A stretch of DNA of 64,000 nucleotides from Toxoplasma gondii ME49 (GCF_000006565.2 NC_031479.1:620001-684000); one strand, 5' to 3'; positions 1 through 12,258 are shown, counted from the stretch's first letter. Numbers and translations: made by a program. Notes: a model not told the origin generated them from the letters alone.

Positions 1-383
1 CAAAAAGAGAGTTTCTTCTGTGCTCGATTCGTCAGTGCGAAAGGAGTTCGCACAGTGCTTCAGTGGATAATCTAGCGCAAGGCGCAAGAGGCATATCGTC
101 GAGAGCAGCACAGTACTGCAGATGGACCGAAATCCTTGATGCGAGTGAACCATTTCTATCATTTCTCGCATCATGAGGGTGCGACGTTTGTTGTGTGTAA
201 TCCCGTAAGGGAGCAAATTGATACCTCATAGATCCACTGAAGGCTGTGTAGTGGCCCTGGTGCGCGAAGAGGACAGCTGGGCAAGACACGGCTGCGGCTC
301 TGGAGTGAAGAGAAACTCGGATCCCGAATTCTCTCTTATCTGACTCAACAGTTGTACTACTGATATGAAGTAAAAACGGGGAG
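1..383. other. Upstream flank of SRS copy 1
   Basis: This is the 5' half of an array spacer. It resembles the regions before 2906, 5414, 7931, 10541 and 13112, including the gctcga-type string near 22 and the stretch around 270-290 with 'ggacagctgggcaagacacg'. It should contain the promoter and 5' UTR of copy 1. No coding potential is seen. Confidence 0.6.
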
Positions 384-2047
384 ATGGGGAGCTTTCAGGT
401 GTCGAAGTGTTTTGCAAGCGTTGTGGGTGCTGCCACCCTCGTTGCCCTTTCTTGCTTGTCAGCCTGTGCGACAGCATCGGGCACGCCTATTACATGCACA
501 GACACTCTTGATTTCACGGCTACATCGCTCAGAAAACCACAAAGCGAGGTTTTGTTGAAGTGTCCGCAGGGGGCTGTTATTTTCCCTGCCCTTGAGTCGC
601 AGCAGTTCTGCCAACACGCTGGATGTACGAACCAGGTCCAGTTGTCCAGCGCTAGTGTGACTTCAAAAGAGTCGTCAGCAGGTGATCACTCCGATACCCG
701 AAAAAAGACAGACGAGTTCATCCTCACTCTGAGCGCAGATCCCTCAGAGCTGCACACTTTATACATCCAGTGCAAGGCCCCCACGAGATAGAGCGATCGA
801 AATATCGTGACTGAGCGAGAGAATGAGACAAAAGTAAATTGCATCATCCAAGTGGCAGTACACGGGTCAACCCCAGACACCTCTAAAGAAGAAGAAGGTA
901 AGCCATCAATTGGAAACCATATCGTGCTGTCACCTGGTATGTGTATCTTTCACTCGAATAAGTAATGACTCACCAGGAAGACTCAGTCCAGAGTCTGACA
1001 CTCGGGAAGAGCAGGCACCTCACACAGCATTTGATGCTGGGCAATTTGCAATTTGCTAGCGTTGTACTAGGCACGCAGGCAAAGTATAATCCACCGAAAA
1101 AAATCTTTAAAGTCTTCACTGAAATAAAAACTCGACAGTTGCTTCTCATCATTGCTGCGCCTCATCTCTTAGAAGACACCTGAGAGACTCAATTGCCAGC
1201 AAACATGAACGTGGATTTGCTCCTGTCGTCCCGGAACACCGTTGCTCTCAAAAACTTGAAACGGTTTCTGATTCCATGTTGTCGCAACGTCTGTTGCTCG
1301 CTCAGACTGTCATGCAGCGGTATCCTCTTCTGTTTCCCTTTAATACACACGTCGCGCTGTTGTGAGTTCGGCTACGATAGTTCATCTGACATTCCTGACT
1401 ACGTTGCCTTTGTGTCTACAGCACTCTTGACAGAGGAGTGCGGTGACAAGGATGTGTCTGTCACCCTCGACGCCAACCGCAGCGAGGTGGCATTTCGACG
1501 AGCAAACACCAGTTTGCTGCAGACAAACTTTGAGAAAACATTCAAGGAACATACGTGTAGTGGAGATGAAGTCGATCTAGCGGACCTACCTTTATGTGCT
1601 TCTCTGGTTGAAGGGAAGTCCGCTGCTTCTGCGGTAGCGGCAACGTCGTCGCTCCTTGCGGGAGATGTGCCCGCCTACACTTTTCACGTCACTGAGAATC
1701 CCACGACCGAGAAGCAACTTTGCTACAAATGCACTGTCGGAACAGTAGATCCAGCTAGAGGGCCACAACCTTCCAAGGGCTGTAAAGTTTTAATTACAGT
1801 CTCTCCCCCGTAGCCGAAACCGGACGAACCTGCTGATGATCCGAATTCTAATGAACAAGGTGGTGACTCGAATTCTAATGAACAAGGTGGTGACTCGCAT
1901 TCTGCTGAACAAGAAGAAACTCCAAATGGACAAAATCAAAAACCTGAAAACTCAGAAACTTCATCCGGCAGTTCACGGATGTGTTCCTCAGGAGAACGGA
2001 TTCTTGCCGTAACTCTGCTGTTTTCCAGTTGCCTCTTTATGGGGTAA
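384..2047 (+). pseudogene. SRS surface antigen, copy 1, with two in-frame amber stops
   Basis: The exons would be 384-897 and 1434-2047, with donor gtaagc, acceptor ttgacag and a phase-1 intron. Exon 1 encodes a hydrophobic signal peptide (residues about 10-35) and SRS domain 1 with all six cysteines. Exon 2 encodes domain 2, a stalk with a repeated NSNEQGGDS unit, and a hydrophobic GPI-type tail ending in TAA at 2045-2047. Two TAG codons interrupt it: 789-791 late in domain 1, and 1811-1813 just after domain 2. Beyond each stop the same frame stays open and homologous to intact copies, so these look like point nonsense changes. The second cysteine of domain 2 is also missing (EVAFRRAN where paralogs have FRC). 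The start context (gggagATGGGG) differs from the other copies. Most likely a recently dead gene; a sequencing error at both sites is less likely. Confidence 0.85.
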
Positions 2048-2905
2048 TCTTCGGCATGAAGCTACCCCGCCTTGCTATTTGTTCCGTTCGAGAGACATGC
2101 GTCCACAGTTACTCACTGCACTCCAAACAGAGGTGCAGGACAGAGGTACAAATGATAATGTCGTTGTGGGACACCTGCCGACACTGCCTTGCCTACTGCT
2201 GTGGCTAATGCCGTCTCATGCGCAGGTATTTGCATGGATGATTTTCGGATCGCCGGTTGGGGTCGACACACCTGAGTGGTTGTACATTTGGTGTCGATTC
2301 AATACACTCGTCAACTCCCCATGTACATGTCAATGTTGGGGACGCCTGCAACTTAATTTCACGGGAGCTGAAAGTACCGTAGTTCGTTGAATGAGGACAA
2401 ATGACTCAAAACCAACGTCTGTCTGTTGTCCGTCGTAAAAACTCGAACGACCCACAATTTCTACGTAGTGGTACCAGCCACTTAAAATCGATAGTCTCAC
2501 GGGAGTCGCCAACCACCACTATCGCCCCGCAAAAACAGTTTCTTTGGTGCTCGACACGCCGGGGCGGGATCGGATCGAGTTTGCACGGTAAATCGGACAG
2601 CTTCTGTCGTGATGCACGGCAGGGGGCTGCGGTCTATTCCAGCATCCCGCCATAGATGAAAGGATGATCATTGACCATTCCTGCCACCCACAGCATTATC
2701 TTTCGTACGAAAGGGTTCCCTTTGTATTTATGTTGTTCAACAGGGCGGCAATTTGCTGTCTATTGGAGTCATCGGATTCTGTGTAGTGGGTCTGAGAGTG
2801 ATCCGCTCAGACAGATGAGCAAGACACGACACTCCTCGGGAGTACAGAGTAACCAAAATATCGAAGTAACTCCTCATTTGGCCAGAAAGCGTTTCTTTTG
2901 TCAAA
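2048..2905. other. Array spacer between SRS copies 1 and 2
   Basis: Repeat-unit spacer with the 3' flank of copy 1 and the 5' flank of copy 2. The last 30 bases before the next ATG (gaaagcgtttcttttgtcaaa) are shared with copies 4 and 5 and largely with copy 3, suggesting a conserved 5' UTR. Small open frames here are not conserved between spacers. Confidence 0.7.
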
Positions 2906-4587
2906 ATGGAAGGGATATTGTTGGGGGGTTTTCCTGTCTCTAATGGTCTTCGAAATGCAGTCTGTGTTTCACTCCTCATTGGCATTTTGTCCATGTCAGC
3001 CTGTTCGGCGGAAGCGCCGGTTGCCCTTACCTGTAACGAGAATACCGATTTTGTTGCCGGGGCTCTCGACGAAATCGGAAGTCAAGCTGAGTTGAAATGT
3101 CAAGAGGGTCATTCCCTACATCCAGATAAAGCCTCAAAGACATTCTGCAAAGATGCCGCATGTACCCAGGAAATACAATTGAGCGACGACAGGGTGAGCT
3201 GGACAACGGCCACAGACAATGAACAACTTTTGTCCCGGAAGAGTGTAGATGGCAACGTCCTCACGTTGGTCGAATATCCCGAGAAGTCCCAAACCCTATA
3301 TTTCCAGTGCCGTAACAAGAAAAATGAGGAAGTCCAAGAAGAAAACCGCTTGGCGCAAACCGACAAGGCGCCAAAGGAACCTTGCGTAATTCAAGTGGCA
3401 GCGTACGGTACAAGAGCGGCCGCTACTGTGGAGGAAGAACGTAAGTCTTGAGGGTTCTTTTGTACCGGAACAACATGCCCAGTTTTTGCGTTCCTTCTTT
3501 ACATACTTGACTAAGCGACAACTCATCCGGCACGCTGTATTCAGGGGGGGGGAGACTGATGGCACATTAAGCATTTTTAGATAATTTACAGTTCCAGCCG
3601 GTTGGTACTGCAGTAGATACGCCACCAACATGGACTCCAACAGAAGGATTCTAAGGGTCCACGTGAGGAGCTTGGAATCCCGTATCCATCTCGCACGGCA
3701 CCGCTGATACTGCCTATCTGAATTACATAGTTCTCACCAAACATGGGCCTATATTAATGTCTGTCAACACGAACCGCTTTCGCTCGGAAGACCACAAATT
3801 TGTTATTGGTTTTCCGACGTCGTACCACGGTGTGAACATTGCGAAGCATATTTCTCAGCCAACGTTCCCTTCAGACGCAGTAGGCCGCATACGTTTGTGA
3901 AGCCAATTAGGAGGTGAAACGGGCACGGACATTCGTTTCCACCATTGTGTGTGTATGGCATTCGTCACAGATGTGTGCAAAATCGGCAACGACAAGTCTG
4001 TCACCCTCAATTCCACTTCCAACAAGGTTACATTTCGGTGTGCATCAGATGCTGACACACTGTCGACGATCAACTTCGAAGAAGCATTGCAGGGAGATGG
4101 CTGTGATCAGACAGTGAAACTGGCGGATCTCAATTTGTCGGCCTCCTTGGTTGAAGGGATGTCTGCCCTTTCGGCAACAAATGCAGTGCCCTACTTGCTT
4201 GAGTCCCCCACTGAGACAGATCTGCCAACATACACTTTTGAGGTGGCTAAGTTGCCAAAAGAACAAACAGTACTTTGCTACAAGTGTATCAAGAAAACAG
4301 AGCATGAATCAATTCATAAGTCAGAGCCTGCAAAGGACTGTAAGTTCCGAATTACTGTCCCTGCCGCAAAGCCGAATCCCCAAGGACCAGGCGAGGATGG
4401 CCAACAAGAAAGTCATCAGGATCCTAATGGCCAAACTCAGCAAGGCGATGACTTGAATCCAAGCGAACCAGATCAAAAGCCTGACGGAGCAGAAAAGCCA
4501 ACTGGCAGTTCTGCACGCAAGTCTACCACAGGGGTTGCCATTCTGGCCGTACTCATGATGTTTTCCGCTCTTCCCTACATGAGATAA
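2906..4587 (+). CDS. SRS (SAG1-related) GPI-anchored surface antigen, copy 2
   Basis: Exons 2906-3440 and 3971-4587; phase-1 intron of 530 bp; 383 aa. The start is chosen for its A-rich context (tcaaaATGG) and because a signal peptide follows at once (residues about 15-35). Domain 1 (about 38-175) has six cysteines in the SRS pattern: LTC, LKC, an FC...C pair, FQC, EPC. Domain 2 (about 180-310) has VCK, FRC, DGC, LCYKC and KDC. A Gln/Glu/Pro-rich stalk follows, then a short Ser/Arg/Lys segment and a hydrophobic tail (ILAVLMMFSAL) typical of a GPI signal. By family, SRS proteins coat zoites and mediate host-cell attachment and immune recognition. The first 200 bp of exon 2 are nearly identical to copy 5. 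I cannot assign the exact SRS locus name. Confidence 0.93.
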
Positions 4588-5413
4588 CCCTCGGCAATTA
4601 AGTAGCCTGTGTCGCTCTTTGTTCCTGTCGATGCACGCGCGTTCACCATTTGCTTGTGTCTTTCCAACAGGGGCTGAGGACGGAAAGGCAGGATGAGCAG
4701 GTCGGTATGGAATACATGTTGAAGAAGCTGCTTTGCCGATTGGTTTGGACGGTGCCTTCCGTCGCGAATGTATTTGTATGCTTCAATTTTGAATGGTAGT
4801 TTTGTGTCGTTGAAACACCTCAATGGTACATTTGCTGTCGAGTCAATACAGAGTCGGCAATGCCTGATGTTCATGACTGTTGTGACATCACGAGACTTTG
4901 ATGTCAAGTGGATTGGTTCAGTGTGTTGTTGAATAGAGCGACAAAAATTCTGCCAAACCTATTATCTCTGACATGTGCCTTAAAATGCCTCACAACTACA
5001 ACTGGCACTGCGCCTGTAGTGGCACCTACCATTCGATACTGATCTGACCAACGCGCCACCCTCGCTCCGCAAAAACGAAGCTTCGTGGGTGCCGGATTCT
5101 TGAGTTCGGGATCATGGTTGCGAACTAAATCGGCGAATTTGTACCAACAACCGCAGCTACAGACAGGCATTCAAATCCAGCTCTTCGCCGTTGACGAACA
5201 AAAGCTCTTTAACATACCTGTTCCCTGTAGCATGGTTTTCGTTTGAAAGAAGCTGCTTTCGATATACCTTCTAGAGTCATTGAAATCTGACTAGTGGGTC
5301 TCAGATTTCTGGGCTCGGACAACTGGGCAGGACCGAACTACGGCAATGGCGCGCAGAATAACCAAAATCCCAAAGCGACTCCCTATTGAATCAGTAAGCG
5401 TTCTTTTGTCAAA
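4588..5413. other. Array spacer between SRS copies 2 and 3
   Basis: Repeat-unit spacer. Its 3' block starting about 4618 (ttgttcctgtcgatgcacg) matches the blocks after copies 3, 4, 5 and 6. No supported gene. Confidence 0.7.
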
Positions 5414-7093
5414 ATGAAAGGAGCGACGCTGGACAGCTTTAAGGTCTGTAAGGGCCTCCGCAATGTATTCTGCGTTTCAATTGCCGTCGGCCTTGCGTGC
5501 TTGTCAGCCTCCACGGCTGCATCGCGAGGTCCTGTTACCTGCCCTAGCGGGTTCAACTTTGTTTCCGCGTCTCGCAGCAGTATCGGAAACCAAATTGAAC
5601 TGAAGTGTTCTAGTGACACGACTATATATCCAGAGAGAGATAATGTGTTCTGCGAAGACTCTTCATGTACTGATGATGAGGGGGTATAGGCGAGCAAAAG
5701 GTGAAATGGGGCACAGACGTAAACGTTGGAGTGGAAGCGACCAGGGAAAAGCCAACGGGCCACACTCTCACTTTGACGGATCATCCAGACACTTCAAAAA
5801 CTATGTATTTCCAGTGCCGGAACTCCCAAAGCGTGGCGGAACCAGATCTTCCGTCTCGGCTACGCACCACAACACCACAAGTGGCTTGCACAATTCAAGT
5901 GGCAGTGTACGGGACAAGAACAGTCACATCTACGGAAAATGAAAGTAAGCCTTGCACTTCCGGCCTGCAGTCGAAACTTGCATTTATGGTTTTTTCAATG
6001 GACTAAAGGTAACTGTCCGGAAGCGTATGTCCAGTGTTGAAAGGGAGAAGGCACCTCATCAGTTGCAGATGGTACGATTTTTCTGATGGTTGAAGCTATA
6101 ATAGAGATGGCAATTTCGTGGAATTCAAGGACAATGATCTGAGGGTTCTGAGAGTCATCTGGTACTGACGAGGCGTCCAAACCGTATGCTCTCAACGTGA
6201 CATGACTCAGCTCACATTCTCCAGATTTGAGTTACTTCGTTTCCAGAAAACATGCAAATAGATCTCATTCCCTGCAAACGAGACGCCTGTTCTGTGAAAA
6301 ATTGGAATCCTCCCCTTATTTCTCAATGACTTAAATTTTGGATATCCGTGCAAGTTGCCGCGTGTATCCCAACTCTGATGCGGTCTCTCGTTTCGGTGTG
6401 GATGTAACAAGATTTACAACGGGCAATATCAGTCACTGTCGCCCTTGCGTCCGTTTCACATGCTTCACAGAAAAGTCCAGTTACGACGACCACCAGTTTG
6501 TCAACTTGGATGCCAATTCCAAAACCGTCACATTTCAGTGCCCATCCGGCGCAGCCTTGTTACCAAACAACTTCGAAGAAGCAATGCGGGGACATGACTG
6601 CAGATCTACGGTAAATCTTAAGAGGCTTCTACCCTCTGTATTTCTGGTTGAAGGAATGCCCGCTACTTCATCGACACAAGCAACACCGTGATCCACTGAG
6701 GAAGATGTGCCCGCCTACACTTTTACGGTCTTTTGGCTTCCAACTTCCGTCACAAATCTGTGCTACAAGTGTATCCAGACTACAAAAGATCAGGCACTTG
6801 AAAAGGCAAGGCCTGCCCAGGAATGTATGTTTCGCATTACTTTCCCGTTACTTCCAACAACACCGCCACCGTCCCCTGGTGACGAGGATAACGAGGACCC
6901 ACCGTCTTCCGATGATTTGGAACCTGATGACCAAGATCATACGCATTCTGATGACCCAGATGACACACCAGATGACACAGATGAAGATCTTGACGACACT
7001 GATACGTCAACCGGCAGTTCCCCCATGTCTGCCACGGGGTTTTGGATTCTTGTCCTACTTATCATGTTTACCACTATTCCCAACATGAACTAA
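5414..7093 (+). pseudogene. SRS surface antigen, copy 3, frameshift plus opal stop
   Basis: Exons would be 5414-5944 and 6471-7093. Exon 1 encodes the signal peptide and the first half of domain 1, but the frame is lost at a run of five G (5680-5684) and hits TAG at 5687-5689. The paralogous frame resumes as the -1/+2 frame (VKWGTDVNV...) and runs to the donor at 5945, so a one-base deletion in the G run explains it. Exon 2 has an in-frame TGA at 6689-6691 where copy 6 has TGG (Trp) in a VPW context. The frame is open beyond it through the rest of domain 2, an unusually Asp-rich stalk (many DD pairs), and a hydrophobic GPI tail. Domain 2 also lacks its first cysteine (EKSSYDD). Two independent lesions favour a true pseudogene. 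Confidence 0.85.
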
Positions 7094-7930
7094 TTTCCTA
7101 AAATAAAGTACCCTGTCTCACTAGTTGTTCCTGTGGAGGAACGCACGTCTGCATTTCGTCCACGCTTTCCCATCTGCGACGAAAAACAGAAAGGCAGGAT
7201 GAGCATGTCGGTATGGAAGCCCGTTTAAAGCTACAAGGCCGATTGACATGGACGGTGCATTCCGACGAAGGTATCTTTAGGATTTAAGTCCAAATTGTGA
7301 TTGTTTTGTGTCGGCTCACCTCAGTGGTGGTACAGTTGTTGTCGAATCAATACATTCGGTGGCAATGCCCGGTGTTCATGCTATTTGTGTTAACACTGTG
7401 TTGCAGTTCCCGTGAACTTGAAAGGTGGCTCATGCCATATTTCAATGATGACAACTGATTCTCAGCCATGCCCGGTCTGCTGCGAACCTTCGAACCTTAC
7501 ACTACTCACAACATCCATGTAGTGGTACTACTCACTCAAATTTCATGCTCTCACCTGGGTCACCAGCCCCCCACCCTCAACCCGCAATCACAGAGTTTCT
7601 TTGGCGCTCGACACGCTGGTACGGGATCGACTCCGCGCTGTAAATCGGTGAACCTCTATCAGCCATCGAATGTGGTAATCCACAATGGAAAAAACCTTTG
7701 AAAATCCTTGCAATCTGTGGCATTCTTTCGCCATAACATGTTTGGTTACGATTTATGTCGACTCACCAATGCAGCGATCTAAACTCGGTTACATTCGGTG
7801 AACTGTCTACCGGGCACGAGAGTGTTCGGCTGGAGCAGCTGGACAAGACATGACTGTTGCTATGGGGTTCAGAATAACCATAATATCAAACTAACACCTC
7901 AATGCTCCAGAAAGTGTTTCTTTTGTCCAA
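7094..7930. other. Array spacer between SRS copies 3 and 4
   Basis: Repeat-unit spacer. The stretch about 7720-7870 is almost identical to about 10320-10470 before copy 5 (shared 'cataacatgtttggttacg' and 'ctgtctaccgggcacgagag'), which points to recent exchange between these two units. No supported gene. Confidence 0.7.
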
Positions 7931-9661
7931 ATGGAAGGGACGATGCGGAGGGGCGTTCCTGGCTCTAAAGGTCTTCGAAATGCAGTCTGTGTTCCAACCA
8001 TCATTGGCCTTCTGCACGTGTCGGGCTGTTCAGCGGCAACGCAAGTTGCCCTAAGCTGCGCCGATGATTCGAAGTTTGTTTCCGGGTCGCTGAACAAACT
8101 CCAAAGCCAATTCGAATTGCAGTGCAAGGACGGATATACTCTGTATCCGAATAAGTTGTCGAAGCAATTTTTCAATGATGCTGCATGCACCAAGGGAGTG
8201 TCATTTACCGATGAGACGGTGGCCTAGGAACAACCAAAGTCTGTAGGCGTATTGTCCCCGCAAAAAGCAGAATCCAACATCCTCAGATTGGTAAAAACTC
8301 CCGAGAAATCCGAAACCATATATTTCCAGTGCCGTAAAAACGAGGATGTGCAAAACCAACATCCCTTGGCGAAAGAAGCAGAGACGCCGGAAGTGTCTTG
8401 CACAATGCAAGTGGCAGTGTACGGTGCAACGGCGGTTGCTACTAAGGACGCATAACATACGTCTCACAATTTGAAGCTGTAGTCGATACATGGTGCGTTT
8501 GAATTTCGAGAGACCAACCGATGACTCACCACGACAGCTGTGCTCAAGTGTTGGAGAGAGAAGGCACCTCGTGCAGTTGTAAATGTCACGATTTTACAGA
8601 TTGTTAGTGTCGTAGTAAATCCAGTAGATACGCCAGCAGTTTGGAATCCTAGATGGACTGACTCATGGTTTTCAATTCACTACACGAGCATAGCAAAAAG
8701 TCACTTACCAACAGGCTGACGGCGCATGGATCACAGAACACTGGAATTCCCCTTTTGGCTGCAAACATGAGCTGTATTTCCTCCTATCAGCACGGAACAT
8801 CTTTTCTTGCAAAAACTGGGGTGCGTTTCTGGTTTCTCGACGTCGTAGCGCCTCGTAGCTCATTCACATTGCCGCGCATATTTTCTCACCCGTCTTTTAT
8901 CTTTGGATGCACGTAGACATCTGCATTTGTGAAGCCAGTTAAGAGACTTAACTGGACACTGTCAGTCTTTTTCACTGTGTGCGTATGGCATTCGTCACAG
9001 AAGTGTGTGCGTTCAGCCAGGGCCTGTCTCTCAACCTGGATGTTGAGTCAAAAAAGACAAAGGTTACATTTCGCTGCGAATCAGCGAGCGACCTCCTGCC
9101 GTCTAACTTCAAAAAAACATTCAAGGAAGAAAACTGCGACGAGAGTACAATTGATACGAACGCTGTGATTCTAACGGATCTCAAGTTAAGGCGTCGCTGG
9201 TTGAGGTACTTTCCGCTATGTCGACACAAAACGCGTCTTCCACCTCTGCGGCAGCCGCTGTAACAGATCTGCCCGCCCACACTTTTGAGGTTGTTGAGTT
9301 GCCCAAGGACGAAACCAAAGTATGCTGCAAGTGTATTGAAAAAGTGACAACCCAAAGATCGCCTCCACAGGATCTCAAGAAATGTAAGATTGTACTTAAA
9401 GTCCCCGCGGCAAAACCGGACCCCCAGGCACCAGGCAGCGGTGTGCCACACCCGCCACCCGGAGACGGCGGCAATCAGAACCCAAGTGCACCACATCAAC
9501 AAGACACTGATTCGAATCCCGGTAAACAAAGTGAAACTCCAAGCGAAACAGATCAAAAGCCTGACGGCTCACAAACGCCAACTGACAGTTCTGCACACAA
9601 GTCTACCACAGGGGCTGGGATTCTTGCTGTACTCACGGTGTTTTCCGCCTTTCCCATCTAG
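7931..9661 (+). pseudogene. SRS surface antigen, copy 4, multiply disrupted
   Basis: Exon 1 begins at 7931 with the same leader as copy 5. An in-frame TAG at 8225-8227 replaces the Trp (TGG) of the ETVSWE motif. The frame continues in register to TAA at 8453-8455. At the paralogous splice site the donor a|gtaagt has become c|atacgt, so the GT is lost. Exon 2 would start at 9001 after the conserved gtcacag acceptor. Its domain 2 is split by a one-base frameshift near 9184-9190 (LTDLKL then wrong frame); the correct frame resumes and runs to TAG at 9659-9661 through stalk and GPI tail. Domain 1 also lost its third cysteine (KQFFNDAAC for the usual FC...C). Four separate lesions make this the most decayed copy. 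Confidence 0.9.
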
Positions 9662-10540
9662 ATTTAACTTTCAGGAATGAATTACCCTGTCTCGCTATTT
9701 GTTTCCTCTTGAGGCACGGGCGCTCACATGTAGCCGACGCCTTTCCAACAGGGTCGGATAACACAAAGGCCGGATGAGCATGTCGGTGTGTACCACTGAC
9801 GGAGACTGCCTTGCCGATTGTTGTGGACGGTGCCGTCCAACGCAAAGGTATTTGTACGATTTATTTGCGAATCGTGACTGTTTGGCGTCGACCCGTTTCA
9901 ATGATGGTACATTTGCTGCCGAATCACTACATTAGTCGGCAATGTCTGATATTTATGCCAGTTGTGACAACACCGTGTGCTGCAATTCAGACGAGAGCTT
10001 GAACTTCGCTCTAGCGTGGCATCGTTAAATATGGAAGCAAAATGCTCTCACACTTGTTCTCTCCGAGATGTGCCTTGAAATGCCTCAAAACTGGCATTTC
10101 GTCGGTAGTGGCACCTGCCACTCAAAATCGATATTCTCACCAGAGTCGCCAACCTACCACCATCAGTGCGCAAACACAGAAATTCATTAAGGCTCGACAC
10201 GCCTGTAGGGGATCGAGTCTGTCCGGTAAATCGGCGAACCTCTATCCGCAACGGCAGCACGAAGCATGCGACCGAATGGGGCAATCCTCCATAGACCAGA
10301 AAAATCTTTAAAATGCTTGCAATCTTCAGCATTCTTCCTCCATAACATGTTTGGTTACGATTTATGTCGACTCACCAACGCAGCGATCTAAACTCGGTTA
10401 CATTCTGTGAACTGTCTACCGGGCACGAGAGTGTTAGGCTGGGGCAGCTGGACAAGACATGACTGTTGCTATGATGCACAAAGAAACCAATAAAATCGAA
10501 GTGACTCGTCAATACTCCAGAAAGCGTTTCTTTTGTTAAA
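9662..10540. other. Array spacer between SRS copies 4 and 5
   Basis: Repeat-unit spacer, with the block starting about 9700 shared with the other copies and a 5' flank nearly identical to that of copy 4. No supported gene. Confidence 0.7.
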
Positions 10541-12258
10541 ATGGAAGGGACGATGTTGAGGGGCGTTCCTGGCTCTAAAGGTCTTCGAAATGCAGTCTGC
10601 GTTTCGCTCCTTATTGGCCTTGTGTGTTTGTCAGCCCGTGCGGCTGCATCGCCGGTTGCCGTGACGTGCAGCAAGGGTGTCAAGTTTGTTGCTGGGTCAC
10701 TGAACAAACTCCAAAGCCAAGTTGAATTGCAGTGCCCCGAACACTATTCGCTCTATCCAACAAAGCAATCGAATAAATTCTGCAAAAACGCCTCATGTAA
10801 TGAGGAGTTGGCCTTGAGTGTTGAAACAGTGAGCTGGGAAGCACGCTCGGACACTGAAGAGCTACCGTCCCGGAAACAAGCAGGAGGCAACGTCCTCACT
10901 TTGGTCGAATATCCCACGAAATCCCAAACCGTATATTTCCAGTGCCGTAAAACAAGCAGTGGGCCAGTTCAAGGAGAAAACCGCGTGGCGAGCGAACCCG
11001 AGGAGACGCCAGGGGAAACTTGCGTAATGCAAGTGGCAGTGTACGGTACAAGAGCCGCTGCTACTAAGGACGAAGAAAGTAAGTTCTGTATCACAACGGC
11101 ATGGCTGTTTCGTGACTCCTTGCCTGTTGGTAGATTCAGCGATAGCTCAGCCGGAAGGTTTTGCCCAGTGCTGGAGAGTGAAGGAATGCTAAACAGTCAT
11201 AGTTGCTGATGTGTTGTAGCATGCTGATGCTGTAGTAGATACGGCATCAGTGTGGAAACAGAGAAAAGGGTTCTTTGGCTGTTCAGTCTCTGTAAGGAGC
11301 TTTGAAAGCCATATCTTGTCCATCTATCACAGATGTGTCGGAGTGACATGCCTGAATTGCTCAGTTTTCACAAAACGTGAAGCAGGATTAACGCATATCA
11401 ATACGGAACACCTTTCCCGTAACCGCTGGAATTTGTATCTAGCTTCTCGACGTCGTAACACATTGTGGATCATTCGTATTGCGAAGGGCGTTCTCATTTT
11501 ACTTTTCTCGAATGCACGTACCCATCTGCGTTTTTGAGGCAAATTCGGAGATTGAAACGGACACTGTCATTCGTTTCCATCAATGTGTGTGTATGGCATT
11601 CGTCACAGATGTGTGCACAATCGGCAACGACAAGTCTGTCACCCTCAATTCCACTTCCAACAAGGTTACATTTCGGTGTGCATCAGACGCTGACACACTG
11701 TCGACGATCAACTTCGAAGAAGCATTGCAGGGAGATGGCTGTGATCAGACGGTGAAACTGGCGGATCTCAAGTTGTCTGCCTCCTTGGTTGAAGGGATGT
11801 CCGCTACCTCATCGACAAACGCGGTGCCTTACTCCGAAATTCCGGCCACCGATGCGACAGATCTGCCCACCTACACATTTGAGGTTATTGACTTTCCCAC
11901 GAACAAAGTCAAACTTTGCTACAAGTGTATTGAAAAAGCAGTGCACCCAATTCTACATCCACAGCCTTCCAAGGAGTGTAAGGTGCTTATTACAGTCGAC
12001 GCTAAACCGGCAGCGACTCCCGAAGGACCGGGAGAGGACACACAACCACCAACACAAGAAGGAAGCGAAGAGAAGCCTGGTCAGCCAGAGCAGGAAGGGG
12101 ACGCGAATTCAGGGAAACCAGGTGAAACTCCAAATGGAACAGATGAGAAGCCCAGCGGCTCGCAATCGCCATCCGGCAGTTCCACACGCAAGTCTACCAC
12201 AGGGGTTTGGATTCTTGCTCTACTCATTATGTTTTTCGCTTCTGCCGCCATGAGCTAG
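10541..12258 (+). CDS. SRS (SAG1-related) GPI-anchored surface antigen, copy 5
   Basis: Exons 10541-11078 and 11609-12258; phase-1 intron of 530 bp (donor gtaagt, acceptor gtcacag); 395 aa. The signal peptide has its hydrophobic core at about 16-32 (CVSLLIGLVCL) and probable cleavage after an Ala-rich site. Domain 1 (about 38-178) has all six cysteines: VTC, LQC, FC...C, FQC, ETC. Domain 2 (about 180-310) has VCT, FRC, DGC, LCYKC, KEC. A stalk rich in Pro, Glu, Gly and Gln follows (about 312-370), then GSSTRKSTTG, a likely GPI attachment region, and a hydrophobic end (WILALLIMFFAS). The leader is almost identical to broken copy 4, while the start of exon 2 matches copy 2, so the gene is a mosaic. 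Exact family member not assignable by eye. Confidence 0.94.
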
